Part shown: piece after piece, positions 49,010 through 61,100 of the stretch
Layout of the letters: every line of letters starts with the position of its first letter
How positions within the stretch are numbered: the stretch's first letter is position 1
NCBI RefSeq assembly: GCF_013426205.1
Contig: NC_089423.1
Location: 3,162,001-3,226,000 of the forward strand
Direction of reading: 5' to 3'
Origin: Metarhizium brunneum
Taxonomy: Eukaryota; Ascomycota; Sordariomycetes; Hypocreales; Clavicipitaceae
DNA length: 64,000 nt
Position numbers and translations under genes: made by a program
Notes under the pieces: generated by a model
Told to the model about the DNA's origin: nothing
The model's input: only the letters and a program-made list of their open reading frames with translations
The model's database searches: none

Positions 49010-49018
49010 TACGGAGTA
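49010..49018. repeat. TACGGAGTA nonamer
   Basis: Exact copy in gene desert III. Confidence 0.8.
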
Positions 49019-50978
49019 ATGCAATACCATTTCCCGTGAATACAACTCTGTGGTTGCTGGAAAAGACCAGGTGCTTCCAATTTGAACCGAAGTTCGAGGG
49101 ATCCCTGTCGCATTGTTTCAGGGACGGGGGTTTTAAAACACACCAGACACCATCAAGCTATCAAGCCATCAAGCTGTGGGCGCAACGGCTACGCCACTAG
49201 TGCAGAACCGAGTACGTGGAACCAGCCAGGGCCGTTTATTGTAGAGTAGTACATACAAGTATACGTATGTATGTATAATTATTTGGAGGTAGAGGTGTGC
49301 CGGCCTTGAGGCTAACTGTAGGTACGACCGGACCGCCAGCCTCACCCTGCACTCCATGTCTTACAGACAGCATTGTGGACGACAAGGGTCTTGCCAGCAG
49401 ACTGCTGAGGAAGAGCATGATTGCCTCCTCATGCACCTTAGCATCTGGGCAGTGACTAACGAGGCGCCTGTATTTTTGTGTGTCGACTGGGTTTGGTACG
49501 ATGAAATGCAAGATGATGCGTAGCGCCCAAACAAACCGCCGACAAGGCGAGGCTTTTGCATGATGTGAATGACCACATGGTCTCATGCTACCAGCGCATT
49601 GCGCCTGATTTCTGGAGAAAGCCAAACGCTGGATATCAAACTCGGCGGTGAAGTCCAAGTGCCAGCAGCCAACTCAAGGGGCCGGGTTTGTGGCGAGAGT
49701 GGCCTCTCACGGTCATCCACTGTATCAACGGCTGGCTGCGATTGCAATGACATCGGGTCCCAGTCGAGCGAATAATTCAAGCAGGCATCATGGGAATCAG
49801 GACGGGATGTCTATGAGCAAGAAGCCGTTTCGAGAGCTCGCTAGCTACCTCTCTAGGTAGGTATGCGAGGGAGCAAGGGTATATGCCAATTGCCACCCCA
49901 TTGTTTGAAAGGCGTGTCATTGTGCCTTGTGGTCGAATTCCGGTTCGTCTAGTCTCAAGGAACAACTGCCATCGACTCGCCACTGCGGTAAGTTGGAATG
50001 CAACTTTTTGCAACGCCCGACAAGTAGACGACACTGAGAACGGAAGGACGCACAGGCTTGGCCATCCCAGGACATATTGTAACAGTGTCTGAGCCCAAGC
50101 TTTCGAGGGCATACAGAGATAAAGTGGCCGGTCGTATGGCCATAACCCCCCGACCACAAGTTGGAACACGGACGTGGGCGTATATTTGACGTGTACACCG
50201 CTTCAAACGGCTTCAAAGTCGTGGCCCGTGAGTGATTCAACTGACAGGGTTCTGGGGTACGGAGCAGGACGAATAAGTGATGGAAGAAATATGGAACACT
50301 CGGGTAGATCTTCCTGGGTGGCCCGGAGTCCCGGACGACGCGCCGCTAGACGAGGGAGGTCTGAAGGCAAGGATGGAAGAGATTGATTCAGCAAGAAACT
50401 CCTCCCTGGAGAACTCACGTGGTCTAGGGGCGGTGCGGGCCTAAAGCACGGCCCCGAAACGTGACCAGAAACAGACCCAGATGCTCGAGCGAGTGACAAT
50501 TCAGCCTGCAAAGTTGAACAATTTCCATTACAAAGAGCAATATGGGTAGTGCCCAGTCGCATGGTACCATGAACACATTACGACGCAAAGCTACACACAC
50601 ATATATATATATGTATGTATGCATATATGGACCAGGAGCTAATGGCCTCTCGTCTTCAGGCTGCGGCCTGTGTAATAAGACAAGAGCTCCCCCACCGCTT
50701 TTGGATATTCGCGGAAAGCTTCTAGCAGGAACATGCGCATGTGGCTCCTCGAGGATGGGACTGCCGAGATACGACCAAGATACGCAGGCCTATCTGACTC
50801 AGAGGGCGCTTTGTTTCGTCCTTGGCTGGGATGCAGCTCATCAGCGTACGCGGGCGAGCGGCAGGTGGCGGACGGCAGCCAGTAGTATCGGAGGTTGCTG
50901 TGGCAGTCGGTGAACGGTTGAAGGGGCTTTGGGCAACGATAACGTGGCGGGCAGAACCAGTTGGAAGCAAAGATGTTC

Positions 50979-50999
50979 GGGAGGCGGGAGGCGGGAGGC
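50979..50999 (+). repeat. Microsatellite (GGGAGGC)3
   Basis: Three exact heptamers; the G-runs could form a G-quadruplex. Confidence 0.9.
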
Positions 51000-51347
51000 G
51001 GATCTCTCTTGGGTGCATAAGTTGTAATGGAAAGCCTGAGAGCGCAAACGGCACTAGTAATGCGTGGCGCCTGCGAGAAAGTCGCAAGTCGCAAGGGCCA
51101 TGTCAGGGACTGGTCATGGAGCGTCGTTGGCTGGCACATGCAGGTGCAGTCGCAAACTTTGTATGTAGTCAATACTTTGTCGAACACGTCTTTCTGTATG
51201 TATGTTGTATGCTCAGTGAAGGGCCCCGCTGCTATTCGGGTCGGCTGAAGGGCCATGCTGCTGGTTGTCTGTTCTCGCCGTTCTGCGGCCTCATGATGCC
51301 TCGTCTCTCGTCTCCGAGCCCATTGGAGGCATAAAGGCATATTGTAG

Positions 51348-51367
51348 GGCCTCGAGGCCTCGAGGCC
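51348..51367. repeat. 20-bp perfect palindrome GGCCTCGA-type
   Basis: Two and a half GGCCTCGA units that read identically on both strands. It is CpG-containing and flanked by a partial further unit (CCTTGGAG). Confidence 0.9.
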
Positions 51368-51694
51368 TTGGAGCCCCGGTGCAATCAAGTGTTATTGCTG
51401 CAGCCAGACGACCAGGGGAGCAGACATGATGCATGTACGTGGACGCCTGGCCACCAAACCAGGCCACCAAACAAAATGTGGCAGGCTAACGAGGCATCTC
51501 ATGCGGGCCATAATTACGAGCCAAGGGGGCAGCAGCCTGGGTACATGCAGATGATGGGAGTCTGGCAGAGACAGTTCAGATCATCCTGTTGGACTCGGTT
51601 GTGGGGGCTGCCGGCTCCATCCCTTGGCTCTCCGTCCGGCAGCTCGGAATAGATTGAGAGAGATGGGATGTTTGCGGAGAGAAGAGACGATTGG

Positions 51695-51716
51695 GGGTGG
51701 GGATGGGGATGGGGAT
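51695..51716 (+). repeat. GGGGAT microsatellite
   Basis: GGGTGGGGATGGGGATGGGG-type tandem repeat, G-quadruplex-like. Confidence 0.85.
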
Positions 51717-51883
51717 CAGATGTCGGGCATGTCTGCGAACGACAGATGCGGAGTCTAGGAGCCAGGGCAGGGACAAGGAGTCAAGGTACCAGGCGAGAAG
51801 GGAGAACTGGTCGAGTAGTACCTGGGTCCTCGAGAGCGACGTCCAGCTTGCCTGTTGGCATCAAACTGAAGGAGAAAAAGACG

Positions 51884-51904
51884 AGAAGAAGAAGAAGAAG
51901 AAGC
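51884..51904 (+). repeat. Microsatellite (GAA)n
   Basis: Seven tandem GAA units. Confidence 0.9.
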
Positions 51905-52245
51905 TTGAAGCAACGCGATGCCAACATGGAGTACCAAGTAATTGGAACCTAGTGGCACATGTACGCGGGCAGCAGATACATGTACCATTACCTCAAGTAC
52001 CTGGGTACTCAAGGACTTTAGAGGTAGTACTTACTAGTCCGGTCCTTAGTAGCCAAAAGAGAGTACTACCTACAGCGTACCGCGTCCGGGACAAGCCGAC
52101 ATTAAAACGATGCTCCGTACGTGGAACTCGATATGGCAGTCCCGAGGGGAGCAGAATCGAGACTCTGCAAGGTGTTTACCCAAGTGCCCATGTACTTTAT
52201 GTATATCTGGATAGATGTGATGCTGCCTACAGGGACCTGGTGCAA

Positions 52246-52269
52246 GTACCTGGGTAAGTACCCAGGTAC
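52246..52269. repeat. 11-bp inverted repeat, TACCTGGGTA variant
   Basis: GTACCTGGGTA, two bases (AG), TACCCAGGTAC: perfect arms able to form a hairpin. A further TACCTGGGTA lies at 51998-52007. Both resemble the TACCTAGGTA word with one or two changes. Confidence 0.85.
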
Positions 52270-53616
52270 CTAATGTATGGAGTGAATGACACCAGACCAC
52301 ATTCAGTCTCATCATCTCCAATCAGATGCCGACGCAGTCCAGATGTCGGGCGTCTACAACTAAGTCATTCATTGCATGTTTCTGCCTTGCCTTTGTTGCT
52401 GAACGTATTACACCCGTATGGAGCACTCTGCAACTTATTACATGAAACTCTTTGGGCGATTTCTGACCCAACTCTGGGTCGTTGGTTGATGCGAACCAAC
52501 GTTGCTCTTTTTGTGATGGTCTCGACTTATGGCGAGCGAGCACATGCTTGCCCGACGCCAGGTTTTTTTATTTCTTTCTTTTTTAAAAAAAATCTGTCTT
52601 TTTCTAATAATAAGATAAAATTGCCCGCACTTTTGTCTGCCTCTCGTTCGCTGCCGCGACTGGCAACCTGAACAAGGATCTAGGCGAAACAGCTGCGAAA
52701 AGCCGTTGTTGTATTCGGCATTCTGCATTCACCCCATCCTCTGTGCCCAAACATGAAAGATCTGTCCATACACGAGACTCAAAAATTTATCATCATTATC
52801 GACTCTGTACTTGCCTCAAGGTACTACTACCATGGAGTACTCTGTATCGTAATAATGCTACGTGGTCTGGCCATTCTAACTTTGACCATGGGCTCCCCCC
52901 CCTTCGTCTAAGCCAGTGCCACAAACCTTCTTGTTGTCTCGTCTTGTTCCCTCATCAATTCGCCGCTTTACCTTGATCGTGCCGGGTCAATGCGTCTTCT
53001 TGAACAGCCATTTCCCCCTAGTGCTTGTGTTGGTGCTATGGTGCCAACTGACGAGTCTCTCAAGGCCAAACAGAACGGAAATTGGAATGTTTGCGTCGTC
53101 ATTGTGTATTTGAGCAAACTGACGCAACGGGGACAATGGCATGTGTGCGAATTCACCCGATGGCGGCTTGATTCTCCCACCCCCCTCCCCCGGATGAAAT
53201 CAAAGCAGTTCCCGCCAGTGTTTCTGTCGCTGTTGTTCTCTTCCCTCCCCCCAAAAACAACCAAAGACGCGGACCCTATTGGTTGCAGGGATTTGGAAGG
53301 GACGTCTCCTTGCTTGACACGTTCTCACTGTCAGGCATGGTCCCTCAACATGACCTTTGGCCCACGATGGCTCTGGATGCTGGCGCCGCCGTTCCTGGCC
53401 ATTTTGCATGGCCGTTTTGTTTTCATTTTCACTCTTGCTCGAATTTCTTCTTTCCCTGTTTCCCCGAACTTCCGGTGGGACACGTCGGGGCGCCCTTGGG
53501 TCGAAAAAGATGAATCCTGGTGTCACCGCTTCACATGTTTTATATCGTCACTCTGTGGCATTATCTCCTCACACCCCCCAAATTAAGCTCGACCGGTGAG
53601 CAAGCCCGGGTCCAAG

Positions 53617-53623
53617 TATAAAA
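53617..53623 (+). promoter_or_regulatory. TATA box of the FAD oxidoreductase gene
   Basis: TATAAAA followed by CCCCAG lies 286 bp upstream of the ATG at 53903. The interval contains no ATG on the plus strand, so 53903 would be the first start codon met on the transcript. Confidence 0.6.
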
Positions 53624-53902
53624 CCCCAGCTGCGCCCTAGGCTCTCTCGTGACGTTGAAGCATCAAGTCTTGTCTTCTGCCGTCGTAGCATCAAGTGTGT
53701 GGCACGCAACAGCTCTTTTATATTCATTTATCACTTCGGTCTTGCGGCCACCCTCCACCGTCTGCCTCACTTACACCACCTCCGCGACAACGTCTGGTGC
53801 AAAGTCAATACGACGTTGCGGTTACTCGCCATCACCGCCACTATATCACTGCCTACACACTTGCAAGTCGTCTCGCATTGTCGTTGCAAGGGAGCACGCG
53901 AC

Positions 53903-55370
53903 ATGACGTCCTATCTCATCATCGGTGCCGGCAACTTTGGTGCCGCCACCGCGTTGACCTTGGCCAAACGGGAAGGAACCACCCACGTCACTCTCGTTGA
54001 TACCACAAATTTCCCAAACCCTCGTGCGGCTTCGCACGACATCAACAAGATTGTCCGCGACGACTATCCTGACAAACTGTACATGCAAATGCTGAAGAAG
54101 GCCATGCCCATGTGGCGAAATCACGGCCTATACAAGCCATGGTATCATGAGGTTGGCATGCTAAGGGCCGACCCCTCCAACTTTGGCGAGCAGAGCATTG
54201 CCTCGTACAAGGAGATGGGCATTGAGAGCAAGGCACACTTTCTTACTGTAAAGGAGGTTCGCCAACGGTGGAACGGCTCCTTCGCCACTGCCAACTTTGA
54301 CGGCTTGGACAAGATTCTCTTCAACCCGGCAGTGGGCTTTGCCGAGGCGGACAAAGCCCTCGGGGCTGTCGTTCAAGAAGCCGTGGACCAGGGGGTTGAG
54401 TACGTCGTCGGCGTCGTGACAAAGATCAACATTGGTGCCACTGGTGAGTGCACGGGAGTCACACTGCAGTCTGGGGAGACTCTGCATGCAGACAAAATCT
54501 TGCTTGCCACGGGGGCACGCACCGCAGCCCTGCTGGCACAGAGTGCGCCTGAGAATCAACAGCTTCAGGTCGGCGACAGGCTGCTGGCAACCGGTGCCGT
54601 GAGCTTCTACGCCAAGGTCCAGGGCGCCCAGCAGGAGAAGCTGTCGTCTATTCCCGTGTTGAAGAATTGCCTGCCTCAGGTCAAAGGTTTGTCGCGTCCC
54701 AGGGCAACGGCCTCGCCATCACGATCCCTGCTTGCAATGGCTTGCCAAGCTGACTTGAAACTATAGGCGAAGGAATGTCCATTCTTGCAGATGGCACCAT
54801 CAAATTCAACTGCGATATGTGCTTCACCAACTACGTCGAGTGCCCCTTGACCGGTCAGCGCCTGTCCATGGCCCCCGAAGACAGCGCGTTCAACGTCTGG
54901 ACCGGGCCCAAGTTCATCAAGTTCTTCCAAGAGCGTGCCAGAAAGACCCTTGATGGCCTCTACGGCAAGGAGGTGGAGGATGTCGCTATTGACGCCTACC
55001 GCATGTGCTGGTAAGTTATGTGCCAAATGTTGTTCCAACTTCTCCACCTGTTATTAGTGAAGGCCCGCGTTGTAAACCAATAACTGCATGCTGACAAAAC
55101 GTCCTTCTCTACAGGGACGCATCTACTCCAACACACGACTTCCTAATCACGCCACATCCGCATAGCCATGGTCTCTACGTGGCAACTGGCGGCTCGTTTC
55201 ATGGCTGGAAGTTCTTGCCAGTAATTGGAGACTACATTGCCGACATGATGCAAGGCAGCCTTGAGACCGAATTCGCTGATCGTTGGGCTTGGGACAAAAA
55301 AGGCGGTGATGGCCATTCAGCCAATCCGACATATCAGATCGTGGGAGACCTGCAGGACTGGCTCGCGTGA
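53903..55370 (+). CDS. FAD-dependent amine oxidase (sarcosine oxidase / fructosyl-amine oxidase type)
   Basis: Exons 53903-54686, 54767-55010 and 55115-55370 join in phases 1 and 2 to give 427 residues. The DAO-family enzyme oxidises C-N bonds of amino acids or their derivatives, giving H2O2. The FAD dinucleotide-binding motif is IIGAGNFGAATALTLAKR (Gly8, Gly10, Gly13) at the very N-terminus, which decides the start; upstream sequence is open but has no ATG. Later come DKILLATGARTA and, after intron 2, TPTHDFLITPHPHSHGLYVATGGSFHGWKF, the C-terminal FAD motif. Cys342 in YRMCWDAS aligns by position with the cysteine that binds FAD covalently in monomeric sarcosine oxidase. Substrate cannot be told: sarcosine, pipecolate, saccharopine and fructosyl amino acids are all possible. 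No clear targeting signal is present, although peroxisomal relatives are common; the C-terminus DWLA is not a standard PTS1. Confidence 0.88.
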
Positions 55371-58142
55371 CCGGCCACTGTTGAGGTTCGTTGCAGTAAC
55401 TACTCGATCTTGTCTCCGAGGCGGTAAGAGCGTCGAGGAAAGAGTCAACAAACGCGACAACACTGGCGCTACATTGCGAATTACCTGACTAAAAATTACG
55501 AAAGAGAAAAAAAGCAACAAGACAAAGAGTTTATGCCTTTACACCTCAGAGAGGCTGAATGTGGGGCACTGTGCAAACAGCATACTGGAGTTCTCGCGTC
55601 GGAATGTGCTTGGTTTTCTTTACTTGTTCACGGCTTTTTTTGGTGATACATACTACGGAGTTTCTTAACTTTTTTTTCTTTCCTCCTTTTTTTAAACTTG
55701 GACACTATGGTAATTTCAATTTCACTATTCCGTTTCATCTTAAAAATGCTGTCGAATTTGAGGCTTATACAAAAGCTTTGTCACTGGATATGTGATGAAT
55801 ACGCCGCCCCCTTCCTTCTTGCACAGGCTTTCCCCCATAGAGAGGCGGAGTTGCGACGAGTCTTTTTTTTATTTGGACAATATCGAACCATGGCTTCAAG
55901 AGGGGCCGGGGTCGGTGTGGTAGGGCTAGACCTGAACTGCTGTGGGAAATAGACTGAATGATAGGTGGTGGACCCGACGGTTTCGCTTTGTCTGGCGTGT
56001 GCATGAACGAATGATCTCGAGTGAGAATTTTCAATACAACAACTACAACTGCTCCGTTCCCCTTGCAGCCCTAGCCCTCTGCGCGTGTGCTGCCGTCTAC
56101 TTGGGTTTTGTGCATGAGGCCATTTCGATGAAGAATGAAAGAAACTGACAATGGACCATGGAGTTGCCCAACCACATGCTTGACTGGCATTGGGGATCAC
56201 GGTTCTCATACGATCAGAAAGCAATGAGCGTTTAGAAACTGTCCACGCCCAGCATTTTCTGTCATTGTAAACAGAGGCCACTTGGAAAGGCAAAAGTCAC
56301 TTCTACTCCAAATTTGAATGAGTAGATGGTGAAGAGGGGTTGTGCGTCAATAGCTGCCGATCAACTGGTCTTTGCACATTTGACACGCTGATGGCTGGAA
56401 GCAAGCAAAAGGGGGAATATTAACCCCGTGGGAAGATTCCTGGAATTCTGAGAAGCTTTCATAATTGTGGCTGGCTGAGTTGTTGGCACGCGTTTGGTTT
56501 GGCACATGGCGTCCGAGATCCGGCCCAGGGGGAAGGGCTACATGTACATATGGAAGCGGCATCCTATTGGATGAAGATCCAGGAATACGGTGTTTGAAAC
56601 ATGAGATGAACTCTTGCGGTCCGTCATCTGTCTGCGTGGAATTGGGCCATCAAAAGCATCCTTTGCAAAGCCAGGCCGTCAGCTGTCACGATGACTAAAC
56701 GTCACCTCGAGACTCGCCGCCCAGAAAATGAAGAAGCAGTCACGAACGGAGATATTGCCGATCTCATCAGCATATACAGTAGCCAATTACAGTCTACATT
56801 TCACAATAAGGTAACAATTTGAGAAAATAGGCGAACTAGCTAACATGTTGAGGGTTCATGTCGGAAACATTCTTGCCCATTCTGTCAAAGGCACATGGCC
56901 ACCAAGCGCCCTGCGAAACAAAGCACGTGTACCACAACGGATGCGTCGCCGAAAGCTTGACGCAGCAGACCTCTACCGGAGATGGAAGGATAAATCATCA
57001 TTCCCAACAAGAACGCCACTGTCTGCAGCTCGGACGCCATCAACGTGCGTTTCACTCGCCGCTCCGTAGCGTTGAACGGCAACCACCTACCAGCATTTTC
57101 AACCGTGACGGAACTTCTACCGTGATTGGATGCCAGACAAAGAAGAGTCATGGTCAAGGCAAATACGTACGCCGTATGCGCAACGAAGATTCTTTGACGC
57201 CATTATTATCTTTCCCAACGCCTCGATCCACCGAAAAGGGGGGGAATGAAGAAAGGGGGAGGGAGGCAAAAAAAAAAAAACGCTGCTCAAACCAAGGACT
57301 CTGAATCCCCAGAAGAATCCAGATTCATCACGGATGCTGCAGAAGCGGAAAGATCCGGCATGTCTGAGTATTATGGTGCGATCAGGCATTCGGTGGCATG
57401 ATACCCCGTACAGAGTACAAGGGATAGGTGTCGGAACCTCTAACGGGGACAGTACGCGAGACAGAGATGGCCTGATATGACCGTGTCTGAGAACGGGGGA
57501 GTTGACCCGTCATTCTGGTAAAAGGGCGTTCAATACGGAGCATGGGCATCTTGCGGCGTCCGTAATATGCACAAACACAAATGACGCATGTGCCGTGGGC
57601 ATTGAGACCGGGGCCTCAGCTGTTTTGTGTCCTTTTTTGCTTTTCTTTGTTTTCTTCTCTTATCATTTTCATCGCTTGTTGACGGGGCAAATTTCTCAAA
57701 AAGCAAATATTTTAGCCGCGGTTGACAACAAGGCCGCCTTGGCACGATGTATGTATGTTTCTTGTTGCTAATGCCCGGTTTGAGATGGCCAACCGGGGTT
57801 TTCTATATGCGCTGCATACGGGCTTAGTTTTGAGGCTCGATGCCTTTGGGATATATCTATAATATGCAGTGTACCCATCGCAGCCGATGATGATGATGGC
57901 GATGATAATGATGGGATAATGGCGGGCTCGATCGAGGAGACGCTATTGGTTTCACGTATTTTTTTCAGGCGGTGCGGTGTAAGATGCGGGCAATGGCTAC
58001 GGCAAGTACGTCTCAAATCGTACGATAAAGGTGATGGAAAATGTGATAATTCATTACCAGAATCTATAGGCGTGGACATATCAGGCCCTGTGGGCAAAGA
58101 AAGCTGGTCCCCCTTCCTCCCTACAACATCCGAAGCTAATGT
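55371..58142. other. Intergenic region, FAD oxidoreductase / MET10 (convergent)
   Basis: About 2.8 kb between two converging genes, which is long for two 3' ends. Open frames lack domains. T-rich and A-rich tracts occur (55625-55720, 57270-57282). A partial TACGGAGTT word occurs at about 55653. No further content recognised. Confidence 0.5.
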
Positions 58143-61100
58143 CTAATATACCTCGAGAACATAACGTCCCTCCTCCTTCAGCTTTTCAATCTCCTTCTTG
58201 GGATCGACCTTTTTCCCGCTGGCCTTGGCATCAGCTGCAATGGCCTCCTCCAGGACCTTGGTCACGTCGGGGACAGGCCAGGTAGGACCGCACAAGTAGA
58301 AGCTACCTTGGTCCTGGACGTACGCCTTGGCAATATCCCCCAGAGTTTGCCGCATCCTGTCCTGGATGTAGATCTTCTGAGGCTGATCCCGAGAGAAGGC
58401 AGCACCAACCAGAGTAACCACGCCCGCGGCGAGGTACGCCTCCCACTCTTCACCGTAGAGATACTCCTCGCGCTGGTGCCGGGAACCGAGGTATAAGAGG
58501 ATGGCGCCGATTTCCTTGCCCTGCGCCTTCTGCATGGCACGATACTGGACGAATGCGCGGAAGGGAGCGAGCCCCGTGCCCAGGCCTGCCATGATGAGTG
58601 GTGCCGTGTCCCTGGTAGGGAGCTTCATGACCGAAGGCTTGACAGAGGCCGTCACAACAGCGCCTGGCTGCAGGCGGCTGAGGTAGCGAGTGGCATGGCC
58701 ATAGCGAGTGCGGCCCTTGGTGTCGACCCAGTCGACCACGACGATCATCAGAGCCACCGAGTTGGGCGTCACGGCCTGTGCCGAGGCGATGGAGTACTCG
58801 CGACGCTTGAGGGGGCTGACCATCCTGGCCAGGTCGTTGAAGCTGGGGCGGGCAGACTTGAATTCGTCGAGGACATCGACGTACGTCAGCATGTCTACTT
58901 CGGAGCGTCGCTTGAAGTCCTCGGCCCCGGCAGAGCTGCCAAGGGCCTCGAGCTTCTTCCTTTCAGTCTCGTCGGTAGCAAACTCTGCCAGGGCTTCGTA
59001 GAATCGCTTCGGTGGCTTGCCGAGAATGTCGACGTTCTGGATCAAAGCCTGATGAACGGTACGAATCTCCAACGCCTCAGGATCCTCGCGAGCAGGTACC
59101 CGGGCCAGCTCGGCCGGGTTGAGGCCATAGGCCTGAATGAACGCAGAGACCTGCTCCTCGTCATTCTCGGCATGGATTCCAAGGGCTTCACCAATCTTGT
59201 ACGTGAGACCAGAGTCGCCAAGGTCGAACTCAATGTGGAAAATGTTGCGATCGTAATCGGAGGGGGTAAGGCGACGGTTCTCCTTGACACGGATAGTAGC
59301 CGTCTTGACTGGCAAATCTGGTCGGAGCCCCGTGCGTGTCTCGTAAGCTTCCTTGAAGACGAGACCCTTGGCGGCAGTCTGCCAGTCGCGGAGCTCCAGA
59401 GCCTCCTCGACATCTTCCTTCCGGAACGGAAGGAAACTGTTGGACTGGAGGGATATGGGGAGCCGGGGAGCCTCAAAGTTGTCCGCGACTTCAGCCCAGG
59501 TAGCTGGCACTTCAAGCTTACTGAGGCACTGATTGACAGCTTCAGCACACTCTTCCAAAGTGGGCGGGTGGCCTTCAACAAGGACCAGCTTGCTGATAAT
59601 CTCAGGAGAAAGCTCGGGCTGGGCAACTTTCAGAAAAGCCAATTCAAGAAGCAACTTGGATTGAGCATCCTTCTCAAAGGCAGGGGAGAAGGAAGTGTCC
59701 AGAACAAAGAGCTGGGCGTCCTTCTCCTGAACAGCCTTGCGGAATGCAGCAGAGAGACGCTTCTCAACCTCCTCGACCTTGAAATTGGGCAGCTTGAGAA
59801 TGATCTTGCCGCCGTGGGCGACGCTCTCCACAACATTTACATCCTTGAGCACACAATCATCACCAATAACAGCGACATCCGCCTCATACACGTCGTAAGG
59901 AGCCTCCAGGGCTTTCCTGGAAGCTCGCACATCCGTGCGGACAACACCGCCCTGCGTGAGGTTATCATACGTGGCGTGAACGTAAACATTGGTTGTGGAC
60001 TGCTTGGAAAGGATGTGGCCAATAACGGCGGGAGAGTTGACAGCTGCTGAGTTGTCAACGTCCCAGAAAGTGTATTGTTCAGCATTAACCAGAGAAGGCA
60101 AGGCCTTGGCTTCATCCTCGTTGCCAAACACCTTGTTCAATGTGTTTACCAGGCCCTGGGGAGTCAGGGACTGGGCGGGAGTGTACTTGATGTCAAGGAC
60201 TCGGGGCTCCTCGCTAAACTTTGCAGAGAACGTAACGGCGGCCAAGACATCGCCGTAGAGGGCGGACTGGGTGGCATCGTCCGCTACGGCAACGTGGTCA
60301 CGAACCTGGCCGAGGACAGCAATGGTGCGAGCTGAGGCAGGGATGGATTTGAGGAACTCCTCCTCGATGAATGGCCGGTAAACGCGGACATTGATGACGC
60401 CGACCTTGGCACCATCAGCAGCGATCTTGTTCAGAGTCTGTTTGGCAACTTGGGTTTCGACGCTGCCAAAGGCAACCAGAACCACATCCGGGGTTTCGTG
60501 GCCATGGTATTCAAACGGCTGGTAAACCGTTCCAAGCTCATCGTTGAACAGCTTCAGCAGCTCAACGACTTTGCCGGCAGTGTCCAGATGAGAGTTGAGC
60601 TTGCCCGCCTCAGACACAAGCTTGTTGTATACGTCGGCGACACCAGACTCGCTCAAAGCATCGACAACTCGCAGAGTTTCTCTAGCAACGCGGATACCAT
60701 CGTAGACATGGAGCGTAGGTAAGACAGTAGCGAGCAGAGTCGAGAACAGGGACATGTGCTGAGCCTCATATGTAGAAGAGCTGCTAACCAGACCTAGGCC
60801 AAGATCCTCCGCCAATCTCAATGCCGTGTCGTAATTGGAAACAAGGCCGTCGGCATCGGTGTAATCGGCCGCAGCGACGTGGGCAACAAACGGGCTGGAA
60901 ACGCTATACAAGAGGGAGAGTTGGTCCAGAGTGCCCCGTAACTGTTGAAGACTGCCCGAGGGGGCGAGTAAGGTCTGGGGAATGTGTCTCCTCGAGACAT
61001 CAAAGTCGGGAGAAAAGATGTATCCCAACGCCAAGGCACCAGCTCCGGTTCTAGTCTGCAGAGGGAGAACCTGAGGGGCGTATCCATGAATGTTGGTGTT

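Larger units (their letters stand above)
47434..53902. other. Gene desert III (6.5 kb)
   Basis: No gene could be supported in 6.5 kb. Contents are two TACGGAGTA nonamers (47501, 49010), several microsatellites (50979-50999 GGGAGGC, 51695-51716 GGGGAT, 51884-51904 GAA), a 20-bp palindrome (51348-51367), TACCTGGGTA-type inverted repeats (51998, 52246-52269), and at the right end the promoter of the FAD oxidoreductase gene. Confidence 0.5.

Noticed and set aside
53699..53902. In-frame N-terminal extension of the FAD oxidoreductase
   Set aside because: The extension begins with GTG and has no ATG; the FAD-binding motif normally begins a few residues from the start, as with the ATG at 53903.
58695..60050. 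Plus-strand frame of 451 codons inside MET10
   Set aside because: It is the antisense shadow of a GC-rich, codon-biased gene; the opposite strand encodes the conserved MET10 motifs.
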